Shown in pieces: positions 42,989 through 52,052 of a DNA stretch of 64,000 nucleotides. The notes beneath the pieces were generated by a model, which saw nothing but the letters and a program-made list of their open reading frames with translations, was not told where the DNA came from and ran no database searches. The position numbers and the translations under genes were made by a program. Source of the stretch: Halomarina pelagica (GTDB lineage: Archaea; Halobacteriota; Halobacteria; Halobacteriales; Haloarculaceae). The stretch lies in assembly GCF_024228315.1 (NCBI RefSeq), contig NZ_CP100454.1, positions 1,054,001 to 1,118,000 of the forward strand, written 5' to 3'. Position 1 is the stretch's first letter. Every line of letters starts with the position of its first letter.

Positions 42989-44784
42989 GGCTCACCCCGC
43001 CGGTCGTCCCCGTCGTCCCCGTCGTCGCCGGCATCGTCGAGCGGCGTCGCGTCGTCCGCCGTCTCGAGGAGGTCGAGGCGGGCGAGCGTCGCCCGCGTCG
43101 GCAGGCCGTTCTCGCCCCAGCCGCGCGCCGCGTAGTAGGCGTCGAGGAGGCGCTCGAACGCAGCCGGGTCGATGGCCCGCGCCTCGTCGCCGTCGAGCGG
43201 TTCCCGGAGCGGTTCGGGCAGCCGGTCGTCCGTCCGGTCGAACCCCTCCCTGGCGTTGAACAGTCGCGTGAGGTTCCAGACGCGCTCCCCGAGGCGGGCG
43301 AGTTCCTCCCTCGTGTAGTCGAGGCCCACGGCGGCCAGCCACTCCGCGCCGAGGTCGTCGAACGTCTCGGCGACGAAGTCGTCGCCGACGAGGCACCAGC
43401 GGACCGAGCGGGCGTCCTGCGCGCTCACGACGGCCCGAACGCGCTCCGCGTCGGTCCACGTCCCCGCCGCGAACGCCTCCGCCTCGATCGGGCGGGCGCG
43501 TCGGTGGCAGGCCCCGCGGTCGCTCGTCGCGTAGGCGAGGGCCATCGCCGGGGCGACCCGGGGATCGTAGGCGGGCAGTTCCATCGACTTGACGGTGGGG
43601 ACGAACTCCTCGCCGCCGTAGGTCGCCGCGGCGGCGGCCACCCCGTCCGCGAGCGCGTCGCCGAGCGGCGTCGATCGGGTCGCGATCTCGCGGACGAGTC
43701 CCCGGGCCGCCTCCGGGTCGCCGAACGCGAGGTCGCGGTCGATCAGCCCCCGCTCGGCGGCGCGGATCGCCCACGCGACCGCGCTCCCGGCGCTGATCAC
43801 GTCCACCCCGAGGCGGTCGCACGTCGCCCCGAGCGCCGCCACCGCGTCGGCCTCGTCGATGCCGAGGCCCGCCCCGAGGCTCATCGTCGTCGCCCCGCGA
43901 GGGACGCTCTCGCCGTCGTCGGTCTCGACGCGGAACCCGCCCGGGACGGCCCGGTCGGGGTGCTCGCGGCCGACGGCGCGCTCGCGGATCGGCTCGACGC
44001 CGATCCCCTCCGCCCCCTCGAAGCGCCCGGACTGCCAGCCGCGGGTGGCGAGCGCCCCCACCTCGTTGGCGAAGTCGAGGCTCTCGACCGTCTCGCCCGC
44101 CGCCTGCCACCGCCCGACGTCGCTCTCCTCGTAGGCGCGCTCGTAGCGTTCGCGGAGGTCGGCGTGTCCCTCGGGCGGGTCGCCGCGCGCGACGATCGCC
44201 TTCAGGCGCTTCGCGCCCATCACCGCGCCCGCGCCGCCGCGGCCCGCGTGGTGGTCGCCGCCGTCGGTCGCGACGGTGGCGTACGCGACGCGCGATTCGC
44301 CCGCCGGGCCGACGCAGGCGACCGCGCCGTCGTACGCCGCGTCGGTCGCCTCGGCGTCCGCGCCCGCGAGATCCGCCGCCGGGCGGAGACGCGCGTCGCC
44401 GTCCTCGACGACGAGCGCCGTCCACTCGTCCGCCCGCCCGGTGACGAGGAGCGCGAGGCAGTCGGGCAGCGCCCCGGCGAGCGCGTCGGGGAACGCCCCG
44501 CCGCCGTAGGAGTCGAGGAAGGTGCCCGTGAGCGGCGACTTCGTGACGGCGGCGTAGCGCGACTCCCCGGGGAGGTACCCCGACAGCGGTCCGAGCGCGA
44601 ACGCGAGCAGGTTGTCCGGCCCGAGCGGGTCGGTCCCCGGCGCGAGTTCCTCGTACAGGTAGCGCGCGCCGAGGCCCTTCCCGCCCAGGAAGCGGCGTCG
44701 CCACTCCCCGGGGACGCGCTCGCGCTCGACGGTCCCGCGGGTGAGGTCGACGCGGAGGATCGAATCGCGGTGGCGACCGGTCAT
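42985..44784 (-). CDS. Aldehyde:ferredoxin oxidoreductase paralog lacking the cubane C-x2-C-x3-C motif (599 aa)
   Basis: The AOR fold is clear: [83 protein letters not shown] and a late YATSDRGACHRRARP. In the complete AOR at 19481 the cubane ligands CHSCPVAC precede the middle domain. Here the aligned part, about residues 275-292, reads EHPDRAVPGGFRVET without any cysteine. The distal cysteine (RWCLVGDDF) remains. It may bind pterin but have lost the iron-sulfur cluster, or use another acceptor. It starts an operon with the 261-residue protein. Confidence 0.85.
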   Translation of the reverse strand: MTGRHRDSILRVDLTRGTVERERVPGEWRRRFLGGKGLGARYLYEELAPGTDPLGPDNLLAFALGPLSGYLPGESRYAAVTKSPLTGTFLDSYGGGAFPDALAGALPDCLALLVTGRADEWTALVVEDGDARLRPAADLAGADAEATDAAYDGAVACVGPAGESRVAYATVATDGGDHHAGRGGAGAVMGAKRLKAIVARGDPPEGHADLRERYERAYEESDVGRWQAAGETVESLDFANEVGALATRGWQSGRFEGAEGIGVEPIRERAVGREHPDRAVPGGFRVETDDGESVPRGATTMSLGAGLGIDEADAVAALGATCDRLGVDVISAGSAVAWAIRAAERGLIDRDLAFGDPEAARGLVREIATRSTPLGDALADGVAAAAATYGGEEFVPTVKSMELPAYDPRVAPAMALAYATSDRGACHRRARPIEAEAFAAGTWTDAERVRAVVSAQDARSVRWCLVGDDFVAETFDDLGAEWLAAVGLDYTREELARLGERVWNLTRLFNAREGFDRTDDRLPEPLREPLDGDEARAIDPAAFERLLDAYYAARGWGENGLPTRATLARLDLLETADDATPLDDAGDDGDDGDDRRGEP

Positions 44785-44833
44785 TCGAGTCGGGATAGGA
44801 CCGTCGCGGGGAAAAGTGTGACCGCGGCCGGCA

Positions 44834-45229
44834 TCAGTCCTTGAACACGTCGCTCAACCGGATGCCGTCCTCGACGATGCGGTAGTTGCGCTCCTGGTCG
44901 AGTCGGGCCGCGAGTTCCTCGTGCTCGTAGAGCTGGGCTATCAGGTCGGCCTGGAGGTTGCGCCACGCGATGGCGTAGACGGGCGACTGCCCCCACGCCC
45001 GGAGTTCGGGGATGAACTCGTCGTACCGCCGCGCGCGCTCCTCCAGGTGCTCGACAACGTCCATCGCGAACCCCGCCGCCTCCGCGTCGTCGTCGGCCTC
45101 CCGGATCGCGCGGTTGACGCGGTCCTCGAGCCCCTCGACCGCCCGCCGCATGTCGGCGGCCGCGGTGCCGTCGTCGTCGGGGAGCACGTCGATGATCGGC
45201 TGTGGAACGCCGAGCGAGATCTCGTCCAT
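44834..45229 (-). CDS. Conserved helical protein of unknown function (131 aa)
   Basis: Begins MDEISLGVPQPIIDVLPDDD and is predicted to be mostly helical with AIAWRNLQADLIAQLYEHEEL near the C-terminus. Soluble, no motif. It lies upstream of the AOR paralog with a 49-base gap in the same direction. Confidence 0.6.
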   Translation of the reverse strand: MDEISLGVPQPIIDVLPDDDGTAAADMRRAVEGLEDRVNRAIREADDDAEAAGFAMDVVEHLEERARRYDEFIPELRAWGQSPVYAIAWRNLQADLIAQLYEHEELAARLDQERNYRIVEDGIRLSDVFKD

Positions 45230-45278
45230 GCCTGGACGTGCCGCGCGAACGGTAAAAAGGCTCTCCGGTCGGGGCGAC

Positions 45279-46043
45279 CTACCGTCCCGCCGCGACCGCC
45301 CACCCGAGCAGCCCCAGCACCACCACCGCGAGGACGGCGAGTAGCCCCGTCGCCGGGAGGACGCCGAGCACCAGCAGTCCGAAGGCGAGGAAGACGGCGG
45401 CCGCGGCCGCCTCGACGGCTCGGGTGGGGAGCCAGCGCTCGACGCGCTCGCCGACGAGCGCGTCGATCCCCGTCCGGAGGGCGAGGGCGGCGATCACGCC
45501 GACGAACACCGACAGCGGCGCGTCCGGGAACGTCGCCGCGAGGTCGATCGTCAGCAGTTGCGTCTTGTCGCCGAACTCCGCGACCAGGACGAAGGCGAAG
45601 CTGGCGAGGACGCCGCCGTAGGTCCCCAGCCGGCGGAGCAGGCCGTCGGGGAGGAGCCGTCCGGTCAGCCCCACGTCCAGCCCGCCGCCGGTCAGGGCGG
45701 GACCGCTCGCTTCCCCACCACTCGTCCGCCGGTACGCGCTCCGCGCGGTCCAGAGGCCGAAGGCGACGAACAGCCCGCCCGTCAGCGGCGCGATCAGGCC
45801 CCCCGGGAGGACCCGGACGAGCCACGCGCCGAGGGCGACCTCGAGCGCGCTCCAGAGCGCGAACGCGCCCATCGCGCCCAGGAAGACCTTCTTCGCGTCG
45901 TAGCGCGAGGCGAGCGTGACGACGACGAGCTGGCCCTTGTCCCCGACGGTCGCGAGCAGGTTGACGAGGAAGGCGGCGACGAGCGGGCCGTACCCGGCGT
46001 ACTGGGAGACGACGGCGTCGACGCCGGGCTGTGCCACCGTCAC
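45279..46043 (-). CDS. TMEM165/GDT1 (UPF0016) family cation transporter (254 aa)
   Basis: Six to seven helices arranged as two related halves. Each half should hold an E-x-G-D-K-T/S motif: the second is intact (AEFGDKTQLLTIDLAA, near residue 155), while the first reads ATVGDKGQLVVV, with Thr in place of Glu. The family exchanges Mn2+ or Ca2+. The altered first motif is worth noting but the repeat is otherwise clear. It stands alone. Confidence 0.82.
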   Translation of the reverse strand: MTVAQPGVDAVVSQYAGYGPLVAAFLVNLLATVGDKGQLVVVTLASRYDAKKVFLGAMGAFALWSALEVALGAWLVRVLPGGLIAPLTGGLFVAFGLWTARSAYRRTSGGEASGPALTGGGLDVGLTGRLLPDGLLRRLGTYGGVLASFAFVLVAEFGDKTQLLTIDLAATFPDAPLSVFVGVIAALALRTGIDALVGERVERWLPTRAVEAAAAAVFLAFGLLVLGVLPATGLLAVLAVVVLGLLGWAVAAGR

Positions 46044-46155
46044 GTCGCGCCACCGACCGTGGCGGTCGCTCGGTTCATCCCTGTCGGTCGTAGGATTAGA
46101 CGCGGGTAAAGTCTGTTCGTGGCGGCATCGAATTCCGCCACCGCCACCACCACCG

Positions 46156-47943
46156 TCAGCGGTCGCGCTCCTCGACGTGGCGCACCTCGACGGCGACGCC
46201 GCGGGTGCTCCGTTCCATCTCGTCGCCGCTCATGGCCGCCCGCCCGACGGCGAACGCCCGCGGGCCGGAGACGACCACCTCGTCGCCCACGCGGATCGAC
46301 CCGCTCGCGTCGAGCACGCCCGGCGCGAGGACGCTCCCCTGCGGGACGAACCCGTCGATCTCGACGCGCTTCGTGGGCGCGTCGCTCTCCGCCCAGCGCC
46401 GCCCGCCGGCCAGCGTGAGCGCCAGCGTGCCGTACTGCGGGACGAGCGTCGCCAGTTGCTCGCCCTCCCGGTTCACCCGGAGGGAGGGCCACCGCCCGCC
46501 GGTTCGTATGTGATCGAACAGCGCGTCGCCCGCGGCAGTCTCCGCGCCCGTCCCCGCCCCCGCGCCGTCCTCGCCGAACTGGTAGTCCGCGATCGCGCGC
46601 ACCGTGTTGTGCTCGCGGGTGCGCTTCTGGTAGGCCGACTCGCCGTCGAGCGCCGCTCTGAGGTTCGCCAGCGACTCGTCGGTCGTGGGGTGGTCCTCGA
46701 CGGTGAACTCGAACTCGACGCCCGCGCGCTCTGCGGCCCGCTCGACGATGTCGACGTAGCCGCCGGGCGGCACGTGGGCGACGCGGTAGGGGTAGTCGGT
46801 GCGTTCGAGGTAGCGCGCGAGCACCGACGCGACGAACTCGATCTCCGTCTCGGTCCAGCGCCCGGTCACCACGGAGTCGTAGTGCTGGGCGGGGTAGGTG
46901 AGTTCGAGTTCCTGCGGGACGACGCCGATGGGCGAGGTCATCGACACCTTGTGCGCGCGGTAGCCGATCGCCTCGTGGAACTGCCCGTGGCTCTGTGACT
47001 CGCCGTAGGGCTTCCTCGCCGAGCAGGGCACGAGCACGAGCGGCTTCTCGAAGCGGTTGCGGTAGCGCGTCGTCACGCGCTCGGCGAACCGCTGGATCTC
47101 GACGCGCCGGAGCGAGTCGTCGCTGGCGGCGAGCAGTTCCGCGCGCCGGACGACCGGCGTGCGCTCCTCGACGTAGCCGTACTGCCCGTCGAGGCGGCGG
47201 AACGTCGCGGTGAGCCACGCCCCGTGGCGGGCCTGCCCCTCGACGTAGTCCCGGAGGCGGCCGGCGCGGATCCGCTCGCGCACCGTCGCCAGCGCCGCCC
47301 GGAGCGCGTTCACGTTGTGCTCGGCGCAGTCCTCGCGGGTGAACGACTCGCGGGGCGTCCGACACGCGGGGCAGGCGCAGGGTAACTCCTCCAGGTCTTC
47401 GAGGAACGCCTCGCCGTCGGTCGTCTGGTAGAACCCCTCCAGCCCGCGGACGTAGGCGCGGTGCGAGTCGACGAGGTCCGCGCCCGCGTAGCAGAGCGTG
47501 GCGACGTTCGCCGGCGTGGCGACCCCCGAGAGCAGGAGCGCGGTGTCCGGCGGGATCGCCCCGCGCACGTCGACCATCGCCTCGACGAACGCCCGGGCGT
47601 GGCCGCGCAGTCCGGGGGCCTCCGAGAGGACGTAGGCGTCCGCGCCGCGGTCGCCCGCCGTCCCCCGGGAGATCACGGCGGCGCTCGGGAAGTCCACGTC
47701 CGGGTAGTCGACGGCGAAGGCCTCCTGCACCTCCGGGGCGGTCCCCGCGGGGAAGGCGCGGTGGGGGAGGACGGTGAGGACGGCCTCGTCGCCCTCGGGT
47801 CGCTCGCGGTCCTCGGGCCAGAGGCTCCCGGCGTCCTCGACGTAGCCGTCCGCGAGCGCGGGCGTCGGCACCGACTCGGCGAGGCGCAGTTCGCCCAGCC
47901 GAGCGGGGCCGTCGCGCTCGTGGACCTCGAAGTAGTCGGTCAT
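46156..47943 (-). CDS. arcS: Archaeosine synthase ArcS (595 aa)
   Basis: ArcS adds lysine to preQ0 at tRNA position 15; RaSEA then produces archaeosine. It resembles TgtA in its N-terminal part. The conserved PCSARKPYG is near residues 305-313, with LSGVATPANVATLCYAGADLVD and a C-x-C-x2-C zinc motif (PCACPACRT) before it. A PUA domain (about 520-595, KRVEIDGFVPQGSVLAPGV) binds tRNA. The ATG at 47943 is used; the GTG three codons upstream is less likely. The tgtA gene lies 68 bases upstream in the same direction, giving a tgtA-arcS operon. Confidence 0.93.
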   Translation of the reverse strand: MTDYFEVHERDGPARLGELRLAESVPTPALADGYVEDAGSLWPEDRERPEGDEAVLTVLPHRAFPAGTAPEVQEAFAVDYPDVDFPSAAVISRGTAGDRGADAYVLSEAPGLRGHARAFVEAMVDVRGAIPPDTALLLSGVATPANVATLCYAGADLVDSHRAYVRGLEGFYQTTDGEAFLEDLEELPCACPACRTPRESFTREDCAEHNVNALRAALATVRERIRAGRLRDYVEGQARHGAWLTATFRRLDGQYGYVEERTPVVRRAELLAASDDSLRRVEIQRFAERVTTRYRNRFEKPLVLVPCSARKPYGESQSHGQFHEAIGYRAHKVSMTSPIGVVPQELELTYPAQHYDSVVTGRWTETEIEFVASVLARYLERTDYPYRVAHVPPGGYVDIVERAAERAGVEFEFTVEDHPTTDESLANLRAALDGESAYQKRTREHNTVRAIADYQFGEDGAGAGTGAETAAGDALFDHIRTGGRWPSLRVNREGEQLATLVPQYGTLALTLAGGRRWAESDAPTKRVEIDGFVPQGSVLAPGVLDASGSIRVGDEVVVSGPRAFAVGRAAMSGDEMERSTRGVAVEVRHVEERDR

Positions 47944-48010
47944 TGCCGCCACTCCGGCGTCGGCGTTGAACTATGTTTTCTTGTTCGCCCGCGGCCCGCC
48001 GGCGCGCGGG

Positions 48011-49492
48011 CTACCGTTCGCTCTCCCGGGCGGCCAGCGATCGCACCGCCACCCCCTCGGGCAGCCGCGCCAGCGCGCTCTCGGGCCACTCCCAGTGGGC
48101 GACGGTGAACGACGCGCCGGGGTTCGCCTCGGCGAGCGCGCGCACTCCGTCGGCGGCCCGCTCGTAGGCCGCCCGCGTCGGGGTCTCCGGCACCTCGGCG
48201 GTGAACGGGTAGGTGTCCGAGAGGTGGCGCGGAAACGGGCCGAAGGGCGGGACGAGCCGCCAGGTGGCGTCGAAGCTGTCGTCGTCGCCCCCCTCCGTGA
48301 GCAGTACCTCCCCCTCGAGGTCGAGCCGCGCGAGGCGCTCGTGGTGGCGCAGGACCTCGGGACGGCGGGCCGACTCGGCGGAGACGTGGAAGAACGCGTC
48401 CTTCACGGCCGGATCGGTGCGTTCGAGCTGCTCTGCGTGCGCCAACAACTCGCGGTAGCCGTCGAGCATCGCCGGGTGGCCGCGGGCGCGTGCGTCGACC
48501 AGTTCGAGGAGGTTCCCCCGGCGGATCGCCCCCTTCACGCGGCGCAGCTCCTCGAACGTGACGTGGAGGTTGTGCCGGGCGAGCAGTCGCTCGCGCGCGT
48601 CGTCGTCGCACGAGGCGACCTCCTCGGGGGAGTGCGCCACGCAGACCGGACACGAGCAGGGGAAGTACTCGAGTTCGTCCAGGTGTTCGGTGCCGCGGAC
48701 GGTGAGATAGCGGTCGTCGCGGGCGTAGAGCGCGTAGGCGGCGGAGTCGAACAGGTCGCAGCCCATCGCCACGGCGAGCGCGAACATCATGGGGTGGCCC
48801 GCGCCGAAGAGGTGGACCGGCGCGTCGAGCCCGAGTCCGCGCTTGGCGGCGGCGACGACGCGCACCACGTCGTCGTAGCGGTAGCTGTTCAGGAGGGGGA
48901 CGACCGCCCCGACGGGGAACACGTCGAGGCCGGTCCCGTAGGCGTCCCGCGCGGCCGCCTCGCGGAGGTCGAGGTGCGTCGATCCCTGCACCGGCGCGGT
49001 GACGAGCATGTCGCCCACGTCGATCGTCCCCGCGAGTTCGAGGCGCTCCTGCGTGATCGCGAGTTCCGCCTCGGCGCGCTCGCGGGAGACGTCGGGCGGC
49101 GTCGGGATGTCGACCGGCGTGCCGACGTCGCTCCCGACGTCGCGCTGGAAGCGGAGGATCTCCTCGGTCGTGGTGTCGATCTCGCCGTACTCCGCGAGCT
49201 GGAACGAGCCGGAGTCGGTCATGATCGCCCCCGAGAAGTCATAGAGGTCGTGGAGGCCGCGGGAGAGCGCCTCCTCGCGGAGGTCGTCGCTCCCGGCGAG
49301 GATGTAGCCGTTCGTGATGAGGATCTCCGCGCCGAAGTCCGCCTCCAGTTCGGCCGGCTCGATCGTCCGGATGTGCGGGTTGATGACGGGGAGGAGCGCG
49401 GGCGTCTCGACGGTGACGCCGGCGCGCGGGACGCGCAGCTCGCCGATGCGTCCCCCGGCGTCGAAGGCCCGAAGCTCGAAGCAGTCGCGCAT
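48011..49492 (-). CDS. tgtA: Archaeosine tRNA-guanine transglycosylase TgtA (493 aa)
   Basis: Exchanges guanine 15 of archaeal tRNA for preQ0. The catalytic aspartate D93 is in MTDSGSFQ, the substrate pocket in [12 protein letters not shown], and the zinc motif [10 protein letters not shown] near residues 277-285. The order TGT catalytic domain then C-terminal accessory region agrees with archaeal TgtA. It begins the tgtA-arcS operon and is divergent from nothing; an HTH gene lies 25 bases upstream in the same direction. Confidence 0.95.
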   Translation of the reverse strand: MRDCFELRAFDAGGRIGELRVPRAGVTVETPALLPVINPHIRTIEPAELEADFGAEILITNGYILAGSDDLREEALSRGLHDLYDFSGAIMTDSGSFQLAEYGEIDTTTEEILRFQRDVGSDVGTPVDIPTPPDVSRERAEAELAITQERLELAGTIDVGDMLVTAPVQGSTHLDLREAAARDAYGTGLDVFPVGAVVPLLNSYRYDDVVRVVAAAKRGLGLDAPVHLFGAGHPMMFALAVAMGCDLFDSAAYALYARDDRYLTVRGTEHLDELEYFPCSCPVCVAHSPEEVASCDDDARERLLARHNLHVTFEELRRVKGAIRRGNLLELVDARARGHPAMLDGYRELLAHAEQLERTDPAVKDAFFHVSAESARRPEVLRHHERLARLDLEGEVLLTEGGDDDSFDATWRLVPPFGPFPRHLSDTYPFTAEVPETPTRAAYERAADGVRALAEANPGASFTVAHWEWPESALARLPEGVAVRSLAARESER

Positions 49493-49517
49493 TGGGCGAG
49501 GTTCCGCGAGCGCGTCA

Positions 49518-50306
49518 CTAAGGGTTGCGTTCCGCCGCCAGCGCCGGGCCGACCAGCGGCGTCGCCTCGGTCCGGTACCGCTCGTAGAGCGACTCGCCCC
49601 ACGCGTAGGCGTCGGGGTCGTCGGTGTCGACGAAGACGCGCAGCGCGCCGGTGTCCGGGTCGTACCCGCCGATCCCGACGCGGTCGTCGAACAGCGCCAG
49701 CCCGCAGGGCACCTCCTCGTGGACGCTGAGCGCGAGGTTCCCGCTCTCGACGGCCGCCGCGCCGCGCTCGGGGTTCGACTCCAGGATCTCCTCGACGACC
49801 GAACTCGGATAGACGACGTCCGTCTCCATCCCGTCGACGATTCGCTCGTAGATCCCCTCGACGTGCATCGGCGCGACGGTGGTCGTGTCGAACCCCCGCA
49901 GGCTATCCGTCCCCTCGACGAGCGTCATGAACCGTCGGACGGGGCGATAGGGCGCGCCCGCCCCGGCGGTCGTCACCGTCGCGTCCGCGAAGCGCTCGAC
50001 GTCGAGGTCGAGCGCGATGGGATCGACGAGGGCCAGCAGCGGCGACAGCCGTCGGATCGCCCGTCCCGCCCGGTCGAGCGACGCGACGCGCTCGGCGACG
50101 ATTCGCCCCGCTCCGGTGAGCCGGTACCGGCCGTCGCTCCGCTCGACGAGCCCCTCGTCGTCGAGCGCGCGCATCGCCCGGTGGACGGTCGGCTTCGACA
50201 CGTCGAGCGCCGCCTGCAGGTCCCGCCGGTCGTGCGGGCGCTCGCGCAGCGCCGCGAGGAACGGGCCGCGCCTGACGACGCCGACGAGCCAGTCCGTCTC
50301 CGCCAT
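49518..50306 (-). CDS. Winged-helix transcription regulator with C-terminal sensor domain (262 aa)
   Basis: N-terminal winged helix (about 15-60: [41 protein letters not shown]) and a C-terminal domain (about 100-262) with [25 protein letters not shown], of the type seen in haloarchaeal regulators related to the methanogen regulatory (DUF1724) family. The same two-part plan forms the N-terminus of the STAND protein at 13840. The ATG at 50306 is preferred to the GTG three codons upstream. GTTAAGTA 17-24 bases before is a likely TATA. Target unknown. Confidence 0.78.
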   Translation of the reverse strand: MAETDWLVGVVRRGPFLAALRERPHDRRDLQAALDVSKPTVHRAMRALDDEGLVERSDGRYRLTGAGRIVAERVASLDRAGRAIRRLSPLLALVDPIALDLDVERFADATVTTAGAGAPYRPVRRFMTLVEGTDSLRGFDTTTVAPMHVEGIYERIVDGMETDVVYPSSVVEEILESNPERGAAAVESGNLALSVHEEVPCGLALFDDRVGIGGYDPDTGALRVFVDTDDPDAYAWGESLYERYRTEATPLVGPALAAERNP

Positions 50307-50451
50307 GACACTCACGTTACCGACGGCGTACTTAACGGTATCTCACGGATCGATACCGGTTCGACCGGCGATCACCGTCTCGGGGCGTGAAACCGGATTA
50401 CTCGGTGGGTATAATCCGATACCGACCGGTCAGCTACTCGGTGATACCCGT

Positions 50452-50883
50452 ATGGCAATGACCGAACCGACGGAGTCCATCGACGGCGCGGAACCGACCT
50501 CGACCACCGACAGCGGCCTCGACAGCACCGTCCTCGCGGCGCTCTCGTACGTCCTCGGGTTCGTCACGGGGCTCGTCGTCTACCTCGTGGAGCGCGACGA
50601 CGAGTACGTGCGCTTCCACGCGGCACAGAGCATGACCGTCTTCGGCCTGCTCTTTCTCGCGAGCGTCGCGCTGACGGTGATCCAGACGGTCGCCCTCGGC
50701 GTCCTGTTCGTCGACGTCTCGACGTTCGTCGTCGGGAGCATCGTCTCGCTCGTGCTGAGCCTGGTCGGCATCGCGCTGTGGCTCGGCGGGATCGCGCTGT
50801 GGCTCTACCTCATCGTCCGCGCCTACCAGGGGAAGACCCCGCGCATCCCCGTGGCGGCGGGGCTCGCGGACCGGCTCGTCTGA
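50452..50883 (+). CDS. DUF4870/Tic20-like small membrane protein (143 aa)
   Basis: Three to four helices with the family pattern YVLGFVTGLVVYLVERDDEYVRFHAAQSM, then WLYLIVRAYQGKTPRIPVAAG. The role is unknown. Two ATGs (50452, 50458) are close together; the first is used. A TATA-like GTATAATCC lies about 38-43 bases upstream. Confidence 0.75.
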   Translation: MAMTEPTESIDGAEPTSTTDSGLDSTVLAALSYVLGFVTGLVVYLVERDDEYVRFHAAQSMTVFGLLFLASVALTVIQTVALGVLFVDVSTFVVGSIVSLVLSLVGIALWLGGIALWLYLIVRAYQGKTPRIPVAAGLADRLV

Positions 50884-50977
50884 GCGGCGCTCCCCGCTCT
50901 CTCCGCTCCCGTTACTCGGCTCTCCACTCCGCTCCCCGCGTGACCCTTCCTCCCTCCGTCGTTCGCCGCTCTTCGCG
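50884..50977. terminator. Pyrimidine-rich tail between convergent genes
   Basis: Over 90 bases of C/T-rich sequence (CTCTCCGCTCCC, CTTCCTCCCTCC) separate two convergent genes. Pyrimidine-rich ends of this kind are usual transcription ends in haloarchaea. No stable hairpin is seen. Confidence 0.3.
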
Positions 50978-51541
50978 TTACTCCTCCGCCCCGAACAGTT
51001 CGTAGTAGAGCACCGCGAGCACGGCCCGCCCGTCCCGCACGTCGCCGTCGCGGACGGCCTCGCGGAGCGCCCCGTACGCCACCGTGGTCGGCCGGATCGA
51101 CTCGTCGAAGTCGAGGTCCTGCCCGGCGGCGGGCTCGCAGCCGCGGGCGACGAAGTAGTTGTGGACCGAGTCGGCGACGCCGTTGGCGGGCTCGACGGTC
51201 ACGAGCGGCGCGACGCGCTCCGCCTCGTACCCCGTCTCCTCGCGGAGTTCGCGCCGGGCGGCGGCCGCGAGGTCACCGTCCCCCGGTTCGACGGTCCCGA
51301 CGGGGAGCCCGCGGTTGACTCGCTTGACCGCCTGTCGCCACTCGTCGATGACGACCACGTCCCCCGCCCGGGTGAACGGGAGGACGACGACCGCCTCGGG
51401 TTCGCTCAGGTAGTCGAAGTCCGTCTCCGTGCCGTCGGGGAGCCGCACCTCCTCGTGTCGGACGTCGAAGCCCGGGCACGCGTAGGCGACGTGCCCGTCG
51501 AGCGTCTCCCAGGCCAGCTCCCGCGACTCGTCGTCGGTCAT
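50978..51541 (-). CDS. Nudix hydrolase, ADP-ribose-pyrophosphatase-like (187 aa)
   Basis: The Nudix box is VGTVEPGDGDLAAAARRELREETGYEA (G-x5-E-x7-REL-x-EE-x-G). Upstream FDYLSEPEAVVVLPFTRAGDVVVIDEWRQAVKRVNRGLPVG resembles ADP-sugar diphosphatases. Substrate is not certain. Starts at an ATG 60 bases from a CHY zinc-finger gene which runs in the same direction upstream of nothing else of note. Confidence 0.85.
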   Translation of the reverse strand: MTDDESRELAWETLDGHVAYACPGFDVRHEEVRLPDGTETDFDYLSEPEAVVVLPFTRAGDVVVIDEWRQAVKRVNRGLPVGTVEPGDGDLAAAARRELREETGYEAERVAPLVTVEPANGVADSVHNYFVARGCEPAAGQDLDFDESIRPTTVAYGALREAVRDGDVRDGRAVLAVLYYELFGAEE

Positions 51542-51597
51542 TGCCGGAGTTCGGGAGGGCGGTCACAAAAGCCCCTCGTCCGTCGATCCCTCGTCCG

Positions 51598-51951
51598 TCA
51601 ATCGACGGCGAAGTACCGATCCGCGTGCCGCGCGCAGCCGGGGTTGAACGCCGCCCCGCACGCCGGACAGACGTGGTCGCACGCGAGGTACGCCGCGACG
51701 GTCAGCGTCGTCCGGCACGCGCCGCACAGCACCGCGGGTTCGTCGAACCGCTCGGGGGGCCAGCGCGCCGCCTCGTGGTCGGCCAGCGCCTCGTGACAGG
51801 CGTGACAGGGGTAGTAGACGCCGCAGCAGGGGAACGCGACGGCGATCACGTCGCGCTCGCTCGCGTAGTGCGCGCAACGGGTCTCCCCGTCCGTCGAGAC
51901 GCCGCGGAGCGGGACGTCGAACCGCGGGTCGCGCGCCTCGGTGCCCTCCAT
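51598..51951 (-). CDS. CHY zinc-finger protein (117 aa)
   Basis: A cysteine/histidine-rich fold. TRCAHYASERDVIAVAFPCCGVYYPCHACHE is the CHY-type beginning, with further C-x2-C pairs in LCGACRT, HVCPACGAAFNPGC and a histidine cluster. Similar stand-alone archaeal proteins bind several zinc ions; in eukaryotes CHY fingers accompany RING E3 ligases. Role in archaea unknown. Start at ATG 51951. Confidence 0.85.
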   Translation of the reverse strand: MEGTEARDPRFDVPLRGVSTDGETRCAHYASERDVIAVAFPCCGVYYPCHACHEALADHEAARWPPERFDEPAVLCGACRTTLTVAAYLACDHVCPACGAAFNPGCARHADRYFAVD

Positions 51952-52052
51952 GCGCGCCGATAGTTCGGCATCGCGTAAAAGATCTCGTCCGATCGTGCTC
52001 TCGTCCGGTCGTCGCCCCGCCCGCCGACTGGCGACCGTCCTCCGTCGCGCCC

